Positions 1 through 7,721 of a DNA stretch of 15,628 bases are shown here, piece by piece (the stretch's first letter is position 1; each line of letters opens with the position of its first letter). Origin of the DNA: an uncultured Oscillospiraceae bacterium (GTDB lineage: Bacteria > Bacillota > Clostridia > Oscillospirales > Oscillospiraceae). The position numbers were made by a program, and so were the translations under genes. Under the pieces are notes generated by a model. The model was not told where the DNA came from, made no database searches, and worked only from the letters and a program-made list of their open reading frames with translations. The stretch lies in assembly GCA_910589155.1 (NCBI GenBank), contig CAJURY010000024.1, positions 1 through 15,628 of the forward strand, given 5' to 3'.

Positions 1-43
1 TGTAGCACACGTCCTTGGAGAGGGACATTAAAAACTACTACTC

Positions 44-49
44 TATAAT
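44..49 (+). promoter_or_regulatory. possible -10 box upstream of the GNAT gene
   Basis: A perfect TATAAT lies 16 bases before the chosen start of the acetyltransferase gene. No convincing -35 box stands 16-18 bases upstream (AGGGAC or GAGGGA), so this may be a weak or activator-dependent promoter or a chance match. With a -10 this close, the transcript would begin just before the ribosome binding site. Confidence 0.3.
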
Positions 50-65
50 ACAAGGGGGACAATCG

Positions 66-938
66 ATGAACAGAGTGATTCGGCCCTTTGCCGCTGAAGA
101 TCTGGACGCGCTTTCTCTTTTTGCCGAGGGGTTGAACGCCAAAAGAGAAACCGGCTCCACTTTCTGCTGCAAAAATGCGGTGGATATCCGGCAGGATTTT
201 GCGGAAACCATGGACTTTGGCTTTGCTTGCTGGGAGGGTGAGAAGCCCTTGGGGCTGATAAGCTGTTTTCCTGATATGGAAAAAGGAAACGCCGACTGCT
301 CCTTATTAATAGACGCCCGCAAAGCGCCTTATCAAGAAATTGCGCAGGCGTTGTTTGCCGCCGCAAAGGAGAAGCTGGGGGTGGCGATGGAATACACGTT
401 TTTCTTCCCCACGGAAAACGAAAATTGCCGGGTATTTTTGCAAAGCGCAGAGGCGCAGCGGCAGGTCAACGAATACATTCTCCTTTTGCGACAGGAAAAT
501 TGGAAAGAACGCCGCGACCTTGGGGTTACGCCCCGGCCTATTTTAGAGGAAGAATGGGACGCTTTTGCTGCGCTGCACGACGGGGTGTTTCCCGGCGTGT
601 ACGCTTCCGGGCGGGATATTTTGAAGGACTTGGGAAAAACGAGATTCGTATATGTAATTGCGGACAAGGCGGGACTTGCGGCTTATGGCGTTTTAAAAAC
701 CAATGGGGGCAAGCAGGCCACGGCAGAAATGCTGGCTGTCCGAAAAGACGCCCGGCGGCAGGGCTTCGGACGGGCTACGCTCCAGCATTTGGCGTGGCAG
801 GCCTTTTCTCAGTTCGGCGCTGAAATGCTGGAACTGGTGGTGGACGCGGATAACCAGAATGCCCTGGGGTTGTATCTGGATATTGGATTCCAGATTCGGC
901 AGGAAAATCATTGTTTTATTCTGCGGCGCAGCTTGTAA
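66..938 (+). CDS. GNAT family N-acetyltransferase
   Basis: The predicted protein (290 residues) is a GCN5-related N-acetyltransferase, a family that moves the acetyl group of acetyl-CoA to an amine. The C-terminal half carries the acetyl-CoA binding signature: a beta strand AEMLAV, then RRQGFG at about residues 230-235 (the Q/R-x-x-G-x-G/A loop), and the late GLYLDIGF motif typical of the last GNAT strands. The N-terminal half, about 140 residues, is more diverged and may be a second, degenerate GNAT fold, because the total is about twice a single domain. The frame is open further upstream to a TTG at 15, but that has no ribosome binding site. The ATG at 66 follows AAGGGGG at 52-58 with good spacing, so I chose it. 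The substrate cannot be told from sequence. No linked gene suggests a pathway. Confidence 0.85.
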   Translation: MNRVIRPFAAEDLDALSLFAEGLNAKRETGSTFCCKNAVDIRQDFAETMDFGFACWEGEKPLGLISCFPDMEKGNADCSLLIDARKAPYQEIAQALFAAAKEKLGVAMEYTFFFPTENENCRVFLQSAEAQRQVNEYILLLRQENWKERRDLGVTPRPILEEEWDAFAALHDGVFPGVYASGRDILKDLGKTRFVYVIADKAGLAAYGVLKTNGGKQATAEMLAVRKDARRQGFGRATLQHLAWQAFSQFGAEMLELVVDADNQNALGLYLDIGFQIRQENHCFILRRSL

Positions 939-943
939 ATATC

Positions 944-971
944 TGCCGGGCGCGGGGGTTCGCGCCCGGCA
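944..971 (+). terminator. GC-rich hairpin after the GNAT gene
   Basis: A perfect 11-base stem (TGCCGGGCGCG with its complement) closes a 6-base loop a few bases after the acetyltransferase stop codon. There is no run of T on the downstream side, so it may terminate poorly on its own or mainly protect the 3' end of the transcript. It separates this gene from the independently promoted membrane protein gene that follows. Confidence 0.5.
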
Positions 972-1002
972 TTGCTGTGGAGAGGCGGCAATTTTCTTCT
1001 CC

Positions 1003-1031
1003 TTGCAACGGGGTTGAATTTCTGCTATAAT
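1003..1031 (+). promoter_or_regulatory. sigma-A promoter for the small membrane protein gene
   Basis: TTGCAA (1003-1008) and TATAAT (1026-1031) are separated by exactly 17 bases, and TG stands one base before the -10 (an extended -10). The predicted transcript starts about 20 bases ahead of the ATG at 1060. Confidence 0.75.
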
Positions 1032-1059
1032 AAAACATCATGGGAAAGAAGGCGATTTA

Positions 1060-1422
1060 ATGAAAGATTTTATGACGGTTCTGGATGTAATCATTGATCT
1101 TTTTCTGGCTGCCGTAGGGGCTTACGCAATCTTTACCGGGGTTGATACCAAACGGTGGGCGGAGCTGAAGCAGAACAAAATTCTGTATCCCAGCAACGTG
1201 CGGCCGGAGGCTTGCGCAGACTGGAAGGGCTTTTTGCGTTTTATGCGCCCCGCGCTTTTGATTTTTGGCGCTGGATGGCTGGTATGCGGCGTTTTGTCTT
1301 TGCTTGGAACCTTTGTGCTGGGAGAATCCGCATGGCTGCCTACGCTGGTTTTTTGCCTGTTCCTGTTTTCCGCCGCGTTTTACGTTCTTCGCATGAACCG
1401 CGCAGCAAGACGCTTTTGGTAA
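1060..1422 (+). CDS. small three-helix membrane protein, unknown function
   Basis: This 120-residue protein is not one I recognise. It has three hydrophobic stretches: about residues 4-27, 60-84 and 89-111. A basic and polar segment lies between the first two, and the protein ends in a short Arg-rich tail (RMNRAARRF). It is therefore probably an integral membrane protein with a small cytoplasmic loop. There is no cleavable signal peptide pattern and no catalytic motif. The ATG at 1060 follows GAAGG at 1048-1052. It has its own promoter upstream, and another promoter lies between it and murC, so it appears to be a single-gene transcript that may read through into the cell-wall genes. Its role is unknown. 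Confidence 0.7.
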   Translation: MKDFMTVLDVIIDLFLAAVGAYAIFTGVDTKRWAELKQNKILYPSNVRPEACADWKGFLRFMRPALLIFGAGWLVCGVLSLLGTFVLGESAWLPTLVFCLFLFSAAFYVLRMNRAARRFW

Positions 1423-1461
1423 GGTGTTTTTTGGAAACTTTTGCGATTGCAGAAAAATGGC

Positions 1462-1490
1462 TTGTAAATTCTGCCAAAGGACACTATAAT
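1462..1490 (+). promoter_or_regulatory. sigma-A promoter for murC
   Basis: TTGTAA (1462-1467) and TATAAT (1485-1490) are separated by 17 bases. The -10 box lies 44 bases ahead of the murC start, and AAGGAG at 1521-1526 provides the ribosome binding site. Confidence 0.7.
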
Positions 1491-1534
1491 ACAAATTCGG
1501 TAATGAAAAAATGAAATTTTAAGGAGTTTAATCT

Positions 1535-2899
1535 ATGGACTCGAATAAATATTTGATTGATTCCTACTTAGCGCCTGGTCACAGGGTGCACCTGGTGGGA
1601 ATCGGCGGCGTTTCCATGCGCCCGCTAGGACTGGTTTTGCAGGGTATGGGCGTGCGGGTATCCGGTTCGGATATGAACGCTTCGGTATCTACCGACGAAT
1701 TGAAAGCCCATGGGATTGAGGTTGCCATCGGTCACAGAGCGGAAAATGTGCAGGGTGTGGAATGCATTATCCGCACGGCCGCCGTGCACAACGACAATCC
1801 TGAAATCGCCGCAGCCAGAGCCGCCGGTATTCCCGTCTTTGAGCGGGCGCAGGCGTGGGGCGTTATGATGAGAGCCTACAAAAACGCCGTCTGTGTTTCC
1901 GGCACGCATGGGAAGACCACGACCTCCAGCATGGTGACCCATGTGTTCATGGAAGCGGGTATGGATCCCACGGTGATGATCGGCGGGTATCTTCCCATGC
2001 TCCACGCGGGGCATCGGGTGGGACACAGCGATACCATTGTGCTGGAGAGCTGCGAATATTGCGATTCTTTCTTGAATTTTTTCCCCACTATGGCGATTGT
2101 TTTAAATATTGAGGCGGATCATCTGGACTATTTTAAGGATTTGGCGGATATTCAAAAATCCTTCCGCAAATTTGCCCAACTGGTTCCCGCAAACGGCAGT
2201 ATTCTTGCCAATGGAGACGATGCAAATACGTTGGAAGCATTGCAGGGGATGGAGCTTTTGACCTTTGGTATCGGAGCGCAGAATACGGTTCACGGCGAAG
2301 CTTATTCTGAGGATTGGCGGGAATTTGATGTGATCTGTGATGGGCAGCGCTATTGCCATTTGAAGCTTGCGGTCTATGGGCGGCATAATGCCCTCAATGC
2401 CCTGGCCGCCGCGGCCGCAGCCTGGAAGCTGGGTGTTTCCGGCGAGGCGGTGGAAAAAGGACTTGCTACCTTCCGGGGCGCCGGCCGCCGTCTGGAATAC
2501 AAGGGCAGTTATCACGGCGCGGATTTATATGACGATTACGCCCACCATCCCGGCGAGCTGCACGCGACCATCGCGGCGGTGAGGGGGATGGGGTATAAGC
2601 GTATTGTGCTTGCTTTCCAGCCTCACACCTATTCCAGAACCAGCAAGCTCTTTGCGGATTTTGTGCGGGAGCTGAAGCAGGCGGATCAGGTGGTGCTGGC
2701 GGAAATTTACGCGGCCAGAGAGCGTAATACTTTTGGGATTTCATCCCGCGATTTGGCGGCGGAAATTCCCGGCGCAGTATACTTAGAAACCCTGCCGGAG
2801 GTTACGGCATACTTGAAGTCGAACGCCCAGCCCGGCGATATTTTGCTGACTGTAGGCGCGGGGGATATTTATAAGGCGGGAGAAGCGCTGTTAAAATGA
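1535..2899 (+). CDS. murC: UDP-N-acetylmuramate--L-alanine ligase (MurC)
   Basis: MurC joins L-alanine to UDP-N-acetylmuramic acid using ATP, the first amino acid step of peptidoglycan stem peptide synthesis in the cytoplasm. The 454-residue length fits the family. The N-terminal Rossmann-like domain starts with the glycine-rich loop GIGGVSM at residues 22-28. The ATP-binding P-loop GTHGKTTTS is at 123-131 with Lys127, the conserved acidic motif EADHLDYF begins at 193, and the ligase motif YDDYAHHP begins at 332. The loop reads GVSM where many MurC proteins have GIGM; I recall similar variants from Clostridia. The gene is translationally coupled to the next one through an ATGA overlap at 2896-2899. 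It stands apart from a dcw cluster, since no other mur or fts gene is visible here. Confidence 0.93.
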   Translation: MDSNKYLIDSYLAPGHRVHLVGIGGVSMRPLGLVLQGMGVRVSGSDMNASVSTDELKAHGIEVAIGHRAENVQGVECIIRTAAVHNDNPEIAAARAAGIPVFERAQAWGVMMRAYKNAVCVSGTHGKTTTSSMVTHVFMEAGMDPTVMIGGYLPMLHAGHRVGHSDTIVLESCEYCDSFLNFFPTMAIVLNIEADHLDYFKDLADIQKSFRKFAQLVPANGSILANGDDANTLEALQGMELLTFGIGAQNTVHGEAYSEDWREFDVICDGQRYCHLKLAVYGRHNALNALAAAAAAWKLGVSGEAVEKGLATFRGAGRRLEYKGSYHGADLYDDYAHHPGELHATIAAVRGMGYKRIVLAFQPHTYSRTSKLFADFVRELKQADQVVLAEIYAARERNTFGISSRDLAAEIPGAVYLETLPEVTAYLKSNAQPGDILLTVGAGDIYKAGEALLK

Positions 2900-5238
2900 A
2901 AAAAACCGTAGCGGTCAACATTTATAATTTTATCCGTATGTCCCATATGGAACCCAGCCGGTTCCTTTTGGATGACTATGAGACGGTGGAAAATCAGATT
3001 TTGCTGGTGAAACAGTTTGGCTTTCCGGCTACCTACGCTTTAAAGTACGACGCGCTGATGGAGCCGCGGTACCAGCGTCTTTTGCAAGAACAGTTGGACG
3101 CGGAGGATGAAATTTCCGCCTGGTGGGAGATCACCAGAGAGCTTTGCGAAAAAGCCAACGTTCCCTTCCGGGGCGGCAAAGCGACAGAGGAATACGACGA
3201 GCGGGTAGACAGCGCCTACAGCATCGGCTATGCGCCTGAGGAGCGAAAGCGGCTGGTGGACGCATATATGGCGGATTTTTATGGGATTTTTGGGAAGTAT
3301 CCGAAAACCATTGGCTCTTGGGTGCTGGACACTGTAACCTTGTCCTATGCGTCGGAGCGGTACGGCGTTTTGGGCGGCGCAATCTGCCGGGATCAGCTTG
3401 GCACAGACGGCTTTACCTTGTGGGGGGGCTTCCCCAACGGCATTTACTATCCCAGCTGGAAAAATGAAAATATCCCCGCGCAAAGCGTAAAAGGGCAGCT
3501 TTCCGTGCCAGTGTTCCGGCTGCTGGGACCAGACCCTATCTATAATTTTGAGCAGGATGTCCGCCCAGGTTTGCAAGGGGTGTATACCTTGGAGCCTTCC
3601 TGGGTGACTGGCAGAGATCCCAAATGGATTTCCTGGATTTTCGGCTGTTTGACAGAGGAAGACGCCCTTGGCGTGGGCTATGCCCAGGTGGGGCAGGAGA
3701 ATAATTTTCTCTGGGAGAATATCAAGCCCGGCCTTGCCCCTCAGCTTGCAAAGGTACGGGATTTGGCGGAGGCTGGAAAGCTCCGTGTGGAAACCATGGC
3801 GCAGACGGCGGCTTGGTTTCGGCAAAGCTATCGCCTGACGCCGCCTATGACCTTCCAGGCCTCCAAGGACTGGAACGAGAAGGAAAATTTATCCGCCCAA
3901 TGGTACGCGGGGGCGCATTATCGCGTGGGCTTTTTAGGCGAACAGGGGCGGCTGCGCATCCGGGACTTTTTCCAGTATGCGGAAGCTTATCCTTCCCGGT
4001 ATCTGGACGCTGCCATGACGGAAAAAAAGAGTACGTTTGACGCGCTGCCGTTGCTGTATCCCCAGCTTTGGATGCAAAGGGGGGAAAAGCGTCCCTTCAT
4101 CCGGCTGCTGGATGAACAGGGAGAGGAACCAGAAGGAGAATTTCGCTATTTTGCAGAGGACGCCCTCACCGCGAAAGCGGAGCTTTGGCAAGGAGAAAAA
4201 AGACTGGCCTGCTTTACTATGCGGCCTGCCAGCATCACCTTGGAAGGCTTTTACCGGTTGCATTTCGACTGCCTGCCAGTTTTGAAAAACTGCACAAACA
4301 GTCGCGTTTTGTTGGAGCACCGGGGATTTACTTATGGTTTTGCAGTGGAAAACGGCAAAATAGCGCAGGTTGGAGATGGACTGGAAATTGTTCCCGAGGA
4401 AGAAAAAATCTCTCTGATTTTTGGGCCAAACCTTACCAAAACGGATATTTTTTCTGCCGATTGCCCGGTAATAGAAAAAATGCCCAAAAGTTTTGCGTCC
4501 AGCGCCAAAAATGTACCGCCTATGGAGCCGGTGTTCCAGCCGGAGAGCAGCGTATTTGACCTAGGCGCACCGGCTGAAATACAGCTTTCCGCCCAAACGC
4601 CGGGGGTAATCCGGTATACTCTGGACGGTTCGGAGCCTAATGCACAGTCACCGGCGTATGAAGCGCCTTTGCGCTTGGAAAAAGATACGGTGGTATTTGC
4701 CAGACTGTTTCTGCCGGACGGCAGATGTAGTAAAGCGGTTTCTGCCAGCTATAAATTCGGCCTGAAAACCATCGAATTGACCAGCGAAATGGCGCTGGAC
4801 GCGCGGCCGGTTTTTGGCGGAAATGGAATTTGTGACCTTTTAGCGACCAAGCGGGGAAGTCTTGACTATCTGGACGGCCGCTGGCGTGGAACTTTGCAGA
4901 ATTTGGATATGACTGGCAAACTGCCGGAGGCAGTGTTTGTCAAAGAAATTTCCATTGGTTTTTTGTCGCACCATCGCTGCGGCGTGATTTACCCGGAGCG
5001 GGTGCAGCTTTTCACGGGGGAGAACGAAGGGCATCTGACCTTAAAGCAAACCATCGTATTGCCCTGCGCGCCTTGTGAGCGGGAAATTGCCAAGCAGGAC
5101 GTGACTTTTGCAGTGCATGAAACCATCGGCGCGTTTCGTCTGATTGCTTACAGGTATGACAAAATGCCCCAATGGTGCTGCTACAAAGGGGCGGAAAACG
5201 TCTTTACCATGGCGGATAATTTAATTGTATCCATATAA
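2896..5238 (+). CDS. large cytoplasmic protein with chitobiase-type C-terminal domain
   Basis: This 780-residue protein has no signal peptide or membrane segment, so it is probably cytoplasmic. Residues 1 to about 400 are rich in aromatic residues and acidic pairs and look like an alpha/beta barrel of the glycoside hydrolase or polysaccharide deacetylase kind. This is an impression; I cannot name catalytic residues. Residues about 553-625 resemble the chitobiase/beta-hexosaminidase C-terminal domain, with the signature RYTLDGSEP at 573-581. The last 140 residues resemble a discoidin-like beta sandwich of the type that follows such domains in GH20 enzymes. The start overlaps the murC stop by 4 bases, implying coupled translation and a possible link to amino-sugar or cell-wall metabolism. 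The lack of a secretion signal is odd for a carbohydrate-binding architecture. Function is uncertain. Confidence 0.75.
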   Translation: MKKTVAVNIYNFIRMSHMEPSRFLLDDYETVENQILLVKQFGFPATYALKYDALMEPRYQRLLQEQLDAEDEISAWWEITRELCEKANVPFRGGKATEEYDERVDSAYSIGYAPEERKRLVDAYMADFYGIFGKYPKTIGSWVLDTVTLSYASERYGVLGGAICRDQLGTDGFTLWGGFPNGIYYPSWKNENIPAQSVKGQLSVPVFRLLGPDPIYNFEQDVRPGLQGVYTLEPSWVTGRDPKWISWIFGCLTEEDALGVGYAQVGQENNFLWENIKPGLAPQLAKVRDLAEAGKLRVETMAQTAAWFRQSYRLTPPMTFQASKDWNEKENLSAQWYAGAHYRVGFLGEQGRLRIRDFFQYAEAYPSRYLDAAMTEKKSTFDALPLLYPQLWMQRGEKRPFIRLLDEQGEEPEGEFRYFAEDALTAKAELWQGEKRLACFTMRPASITLEGFYRLHFDCLPVLKNCTNSRVLLEHRGFTYGFAVENGKIAQVGDGLEIVPEEEKISLIFGPNLTKTDIFSADCPVIEKMPKSFASSAKNVPPMEPVFQPESSVFDLGAPAEIQLSAQTPGVIRYTLDGSEPNAQSPAYEAPLRLEKDTVVFARLFLPDGRCSKAVSASYKFGLKTIELTSEMALDARPVFGGNGICDLLATKRGSLDYLDGRWRGTLQNLDMTGKLPEAVFVKEISIGFLSHHRCGVIYPERVQLFTGENEGHLTLKQTIVLPCAPCEREIAKQDVTFAVHETIGAFRLIAYRYDKMPQWCCYKGAENVFTMADNLIVSI

Positions 5239-5271
5239 AAATTGCCTGCCGCATTTTGCGGCAGGCAATTT
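5239..5271. terminator. two-way intrinsic terminator between convergent genes
   Basis: A perfect 15-base stem (AAATTGCCTGCCGCA with its complement) closes a 3-base loop. It starts directly after the stop codon of the plus-strand gene and ends 2 bases before the last base of the minus-strand gene. On the minus strand it is followed by TTTTTAT; on the plus strand by the weaker TTTCGTTAATTTT. It probably ends both converging transcripts. Confidence 0.88.
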
Positions 5272-5273
5272 CG

Positions 5274-5699
5274 TTAATTTTCCAGGTTGACAAGCTTATC
5301 GATGAACTTGTCCAGGGGGGCAAAGGCAATGGTGCGCTGGGTCAACGCCATTACGCCAAGCGCCAAATACAAAAGCTTCGCACAGTAACTAAGCAGCTTC
5401 ATCAGCGTGCCAAAAATGCCGGTAAACACTGCGCTGACAAAGTTAAAGTGGAAAATGGATAAGAAGGTGTTCAGCAAACTGAAGAAGTTGGGAATCAGGC
5501 GCACCGCAATACCCAAAAGTAAAAAGCCAATGTAAAGCACCATGGCTTTCAGGACATTTTTCCGCAGCCAAATATTTTCTTCGCGCAACAGGACATAACC
5601 TACAATCAGCAATAGACCAACAAAGCTGTTCACAAAGGCGGCAAGGTAGGCCAGCGCGCCGATAAAGCCCACGGAAACGCCTAAATTGGATTTTTTCAT
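5274..5699 (-). CDS. multi-pass membrane protein, unknown function
   Basis: The 141-residue protein is mostly hydrophobic, with probable membrane spans at about residues 9-38, 49-70 and 78-120, the last long enough for two helices. A charged segment REENIWLRKN lies between the first two. An upstream ATG at 5708 would add three residues (MIQ), but the ribosome binding site AAAGGA at 5710-5715 is one base from it and 10 bases from the ATG at 5699, so I prefer the latter. It lies 18 bases downstream of the zinc-ribbon gene on the same strand and is probably co-transcribed with it. Pairing of a zinc-ribbon protein with a small membrane protein is common in Firmicutes but gives no specific function. 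I do not recognise the family. Confidence 0.72.
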   Translation of the reverse strand: MKKSNLGVSVGFIGALAYLAAFVNSFVGLLLIVGYVLLREENIWLRKNVLKAMVLYIGFLLLGIAVRLIPNFFSLLNTFLSIFHFNFVSAVFTGIFGTLMKLLSYCAKLLYLALGVMALTQRTIAFAPLDKFIDKLVNLEN

Positions 5700-5717
5700 T
5701 TGTATCATATCCTTTCT

Positions 5718-6359
5718 TTATAGCTGCTGACGGCCGGTCTGCTCCAGTTTTGAGCCGCAGTTGGTGCAAAACTGTGCATCAGGCGCATAGGCATGGCCGC
5801 AGACGGGGCAAATTTTCGCGCTGGGATCAGTGGGCGGGACTTCTGGGGGACAAATGGGAGCGGGCTGAACAAAGGGCGCGGGCTGCGATGGGGTTTGCGT
5901 TGCCGGCGCGCCGCAGGTGGTGCAAAAATGCTGGCCGGGAGCCACAAAGCCGCCGCAGGCAGGGCAGTGATTGCTGCGCGGCTGCTCCTGCTGCCGGGGC
6001 TGTTGGCCAGACAAAGGGGCGCCGCAGGTGGTACAGAAGTTGGCGGCAGGAGGCACCGCCGCGCCGCAGGCATGGCAGCGCCGCACTTGCTTCTGGTTGG
6101 CGGCTTGTTCTTTCAACTCGCTTAGCTTCTGCAAAGCCGCCTGCGCGGATTGCGCTTGTTGGGAAAGGGCGGGGATGGGCGCGTCGCCGCACAGTTCCAG
6201 GTACGCTTTGCCCAGTGCGGCGCAGGCAGCGTTTACAACCCGCTCCTGTTCGGAAATTTGAAAGCTCAGTTTGGCGCTGTTGGCGGCGGATTTTGCCATA
6301 TTGGCGGTATCCTGCCCAGCTTGCGTCAATTTTTGACCCATTTCATTAAAGAAATCCAT
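5718..6359 (-). CDS. triple zinc-ribbon protein
   Basis: The 213-residue protein has an N-terminal helical region (residues 1-92, alternating charged and Ala/Gln-rich, likely coiled coil) and then three CxxC...CxxC zinc ribbons: Cys95/98/109/112, Cys132/135/146/149 and Cys184/187/198/201. The ribbons are joined by Gln/Pro-rich linkers that look flexible. Each should hold one zinc ion. Proteins of this make-up are widespread in Clostridia and are usually annotated only as zinc-ribbon domain proteins; no enzymatic motif is visible. The frame is open upstream to 6434, but the ATG at 6359 follows GAGG with good spacing and lies after a near-consensus promoter, so the longer reading is rejected. 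It is the first gene of a two-gene minus-strand unit. Confidence 0.82.
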   Translation of the reverse strand: MDFFNEMGQKLTQAGQDTANMAKSAANSAKLSFQISEQERVVNAACAALGKAYLELCGDAPIPALSQQAQSAQAALQKLSELKEQAANQKQVRRCHACGAAVPPAANFCTTCGAPLSGQQPRQQEQPRSNHCPACGGFVAPGQHFCTTCGAPATQTPSQPAPFVQPAPICPPEVPPTDPSAKICPVCGHAYAPDAQFCTNCGSKLEQTGRQQL

Positions 6360-6396
6360 ATGTACTACCTCATTTTTGTGGTTTTTATTCCTGTTT

Positions 6397-6425
6397 ATTA
6401 TACACTGCCAAGGAGCCAGCGTCAA
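6397..6425 (-). promoter_or_regulatory. sigma-A promoter for the zinc-ribbon unit
   Basis: On the minus strand TTGACG (6425-6420) and TATAAT (6402-6397) are separated by 17 bases. The transcript would start about 30 bases ahead of the ATG at 6359. This near-consensus promoter fixes the short start of the zinc-ribbon gene, since the longer reading frame would begin upstream of the promoter. Confidence 0.8.
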
Positions 6426-6511
6426 TATACACAAAGGTTAATATTTTTTTAGGATGCAAAGGATCCTTGGCTATAAGATCATTCTGGCTGGTAATTTCAT
6501 GCAAATTGTTG

Positions 6512-6517
6512 TATAAT
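6512..6517 (+). promoter_or_regulatory. possible -10 box for the recombinase gene
   Basis: TATAAT stands 92 bases ahead of the recombinase start. The best upstream hexamers at 17-18 bases (TGGTAA or CTGGTA) match the -35 consensus poorly, so the promoter is likely weak, as might suit a low-level recombinase. The 94-base leader holds a small hairpin (GGCCGCA at 6544-6550 with TGTGGCC at 6563-6569, one G-U pair). The whole 6360-6609 gap otherwise holds only the divergent minus-strand promoter. Confidence 0.4.
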
Positions 6518-6609
6518 CATTACGCAATTTTTTAAGTGCAAACGGCCGCATCCTCAACTGGGTGTGGCCATTTCTTCATAATAATCAACTTTTTAGGAGG
6601 AAAACCAGG

Positions 6610-7449
6610 ATGAACATGCAGGAATATCAGGAGCAATTAAGCAACTATAGGAAGCATCTGCGGCAAGAGGAGCGCAGCCAGGCTACAATCGCGCAATACA
6701 GCCGGGATGTGTGCTGCTTTTTGAACTGGAGCGCGGGAAAACCGGATCAAAAGGAAACGGTAATCGCCTATAAAGCGTATCTCCAGTCCCAGTACCAGGC
6801 GACCACGGTCAACGCCAAGCTGGCCGCCGTCAATCGGTTCCTTTATTTTGTGGGGCGAGGGGATTGCAGAGTCAAGCAGCTAAGAATCCAGCGGCAGGCG
6901 TATTGCTCCCAGGATCGGGAGCTGACAAAGGAAGATTACCGGCGCTTGGTGGAGGCTTCGCGGAAGAAAAAGAATGAAAAGCTGGCGCTGGTTTTGCAGA
7001 CAATCTGCGCCACCGGCATTCGGGTGTCGGAGCTTCGTTTTATTACGGTGGAAGCCGTAGACTGCGGACAGGCGGCCATCCATCTGAAAGGAAAAAACAG
7101 AATGGTGCTGCTTCCCTCGAAGCTGCGTCGGGTACTGCGGGAGTATATCCAAAGGCAGCATCGTTCCTGTGGGCCGGTCTTTGTTACTCGGACAGGGAAC
7201 CCCATAGACCGGTCGAATATCTGGAAGGCCATGAAAGCGTTGTGCCAAGACGCTCGAGTGGATCCCCAAAAGGTATTCCCCCATAATCTGCGCCACTTGT
7301 TCGCCCGGTGCTTTTATTCCATTGACAAGGATATTGCAAAGCTGGCGGATATTCTTGGGCACAGTAGCATTGATACCACGCGAATTTATATTATTTCCAG
7401 CGGTGAGGAACACCGCCGACGAATGGATGAATTGGAGCTTGTCGAATGA
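6610..7449 (+). CDS. solitary tyrosine recombinase, probable DNA invertase
   Basis: This 279-residue protein is a tyrosine recombinase of the compact Xer/phage-integrase type. Residues 1-90 form the helical core-binding domain that grips DNA. The catalytic domain shows the full set: Arg138 (in ATGIRVSE), a Lys at about 160 (KGK hairpin), His225 and Arg228 (HNLRH), His251 (LGHSS) and the nucleophile Tyr260 (TRIYI). There is no extra N-terminal arm-binding domain, unlike phage integrases that need excisionase. The ATG at 6610 is preceded by AGGAGG at 6595-6600; an in-frame GTG at 6562 has no such site. No other phage, transposon or conjugation gene is nearby. Immediately downstream lie three copies of a short inverted-arm site around a consensus promoter, so the likely job is promoter inversion for the pilus operon, by analogy with Fim-type and RecV invertases. 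XerC/XerD-like chromosome resolution is less likely from context. Confidence 0.9.
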   Translation: MNMQEYQEQLSNYRKHLRQEERSQATIAQYSRDVCCFLNWSAGKPDQKETVIAYKAYLQSQYQATTVNAKLAAVNRFLYFVGRGDCRVKQLRIQRQAYCSQDRELTKEDYRRLVEASRKKKNEKLALVLQTICATGIRVSELRFITVEAVDCGQAAIHLKGKNRMVLLPSKLRRVLREYIQRQHRSCGPVFVTRTGNPIDRSNIWKAMKALCQDARVDPQKVFPHNLRHLFARCFYSIDKDIAKLADILGHSSIDTTRIYIISSGEEHRRRMDELELVE

Positions 7450-7480
7450 AAACGGCAGAAAATAAGCACAGACGACAAGC
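7437..7480 (+). repeat. inverted repeat at the recombinase 3' end
   Basis: GCTTGTCG at 7437-7444, covering the last codons, is matched by CGACAAGC at 7473-7480, giving a perfect 8-base stem with a 28-base loop. It might stabilise or end the recombinase transcript, but no T run follows closely (AAAAATTT comes 8 bases later). A functional role is uncertain. Confidence 0.35.
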
Positions 7481-7502
7481 GCCTGCGCAAAAATTTGTAT
7501 AA

Positions 7503-7526
7503 ACCACGTAATAATCGTTTTGTGGT
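7503..7526 (-). repeat. recombination site A (inverted copy)
   Basis: Read on the minus strand, this 24-base element begins with arm ACCACAAAA and core CGATTA and matches sites B and C in its first 17 bases and last 5. Two bases of the second arm differ (AC in place of TT). Its asymmetric core points opposite to B and C. It starts 54 bases after the recombinase stop codon. The 9-6-9 layout fits a tyrosine recombinase core site, where two monomers bind the arms and strand exchange takes place across the core. Confidence 0.8.
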
Positions 7527-7680
7527 AAAACGCAAAAAATATAGAAAACTGCCAGTGTGCGGCACAGAAAAAGGCGCAAAAACAAGATAGAAAAGGCATG
7601 ACGAATACACCCTGCATCCCTATTGAAAAAAACAAGAGGGAGGCAAGTCCATTTGTCATGTCTTTTTTTGAAAAAAATAT

Positions 7681-7700
7681 TGTAAATTACTGTAAATTGC
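7681..7700 (+). repeat. tandem 10-base repeat upstream of the pilus promoter
   Basis: TGTAAATTAC is followed directly by TGTAAATTGC, two copies differing in one base and spaced one DNA helical turn apart. They end 21 bases before the -35 box. The position suits an activator or a recombination accessory protein, but no binding protein is known. Confidence 0.5.
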
Positions 7701-7721
7701 CGTCGAAAGGCACTATACCAC

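Noticed and set aside
6374..6382. Single arm TTTTGTGGT upstream of the zinc-ribbon gene
   Set aside because: It is a 9-base match without the core CGATTA or the second arm. A lone match of this length is fairly likely by chance on both strands of a window this size.
6459..6468. Palindrome AAGGATCCTT in the divergent intergenic region
   Set aside because: It is a short palindrome with no second copy near a promoter, so there is not enough evidence for an operator.
6610..7449. Recombinase as the integrase of a mobile element, with 7503-7861 as an attachment region
   Set aside because: No excisionase, replication, conjugation, phage or transposase gene and no tRNA target is visible nearby. The sites include an inverted pair around a promoter, which fits inversion better than integration.
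6880..7659. Long minus-strand open frame opposite the recombinase
   Set aside because: It overlaps the recombinase, which has full catalytic motifs, and its own translation shows no domain and no ribosome binding site I can support. It is a shadow.
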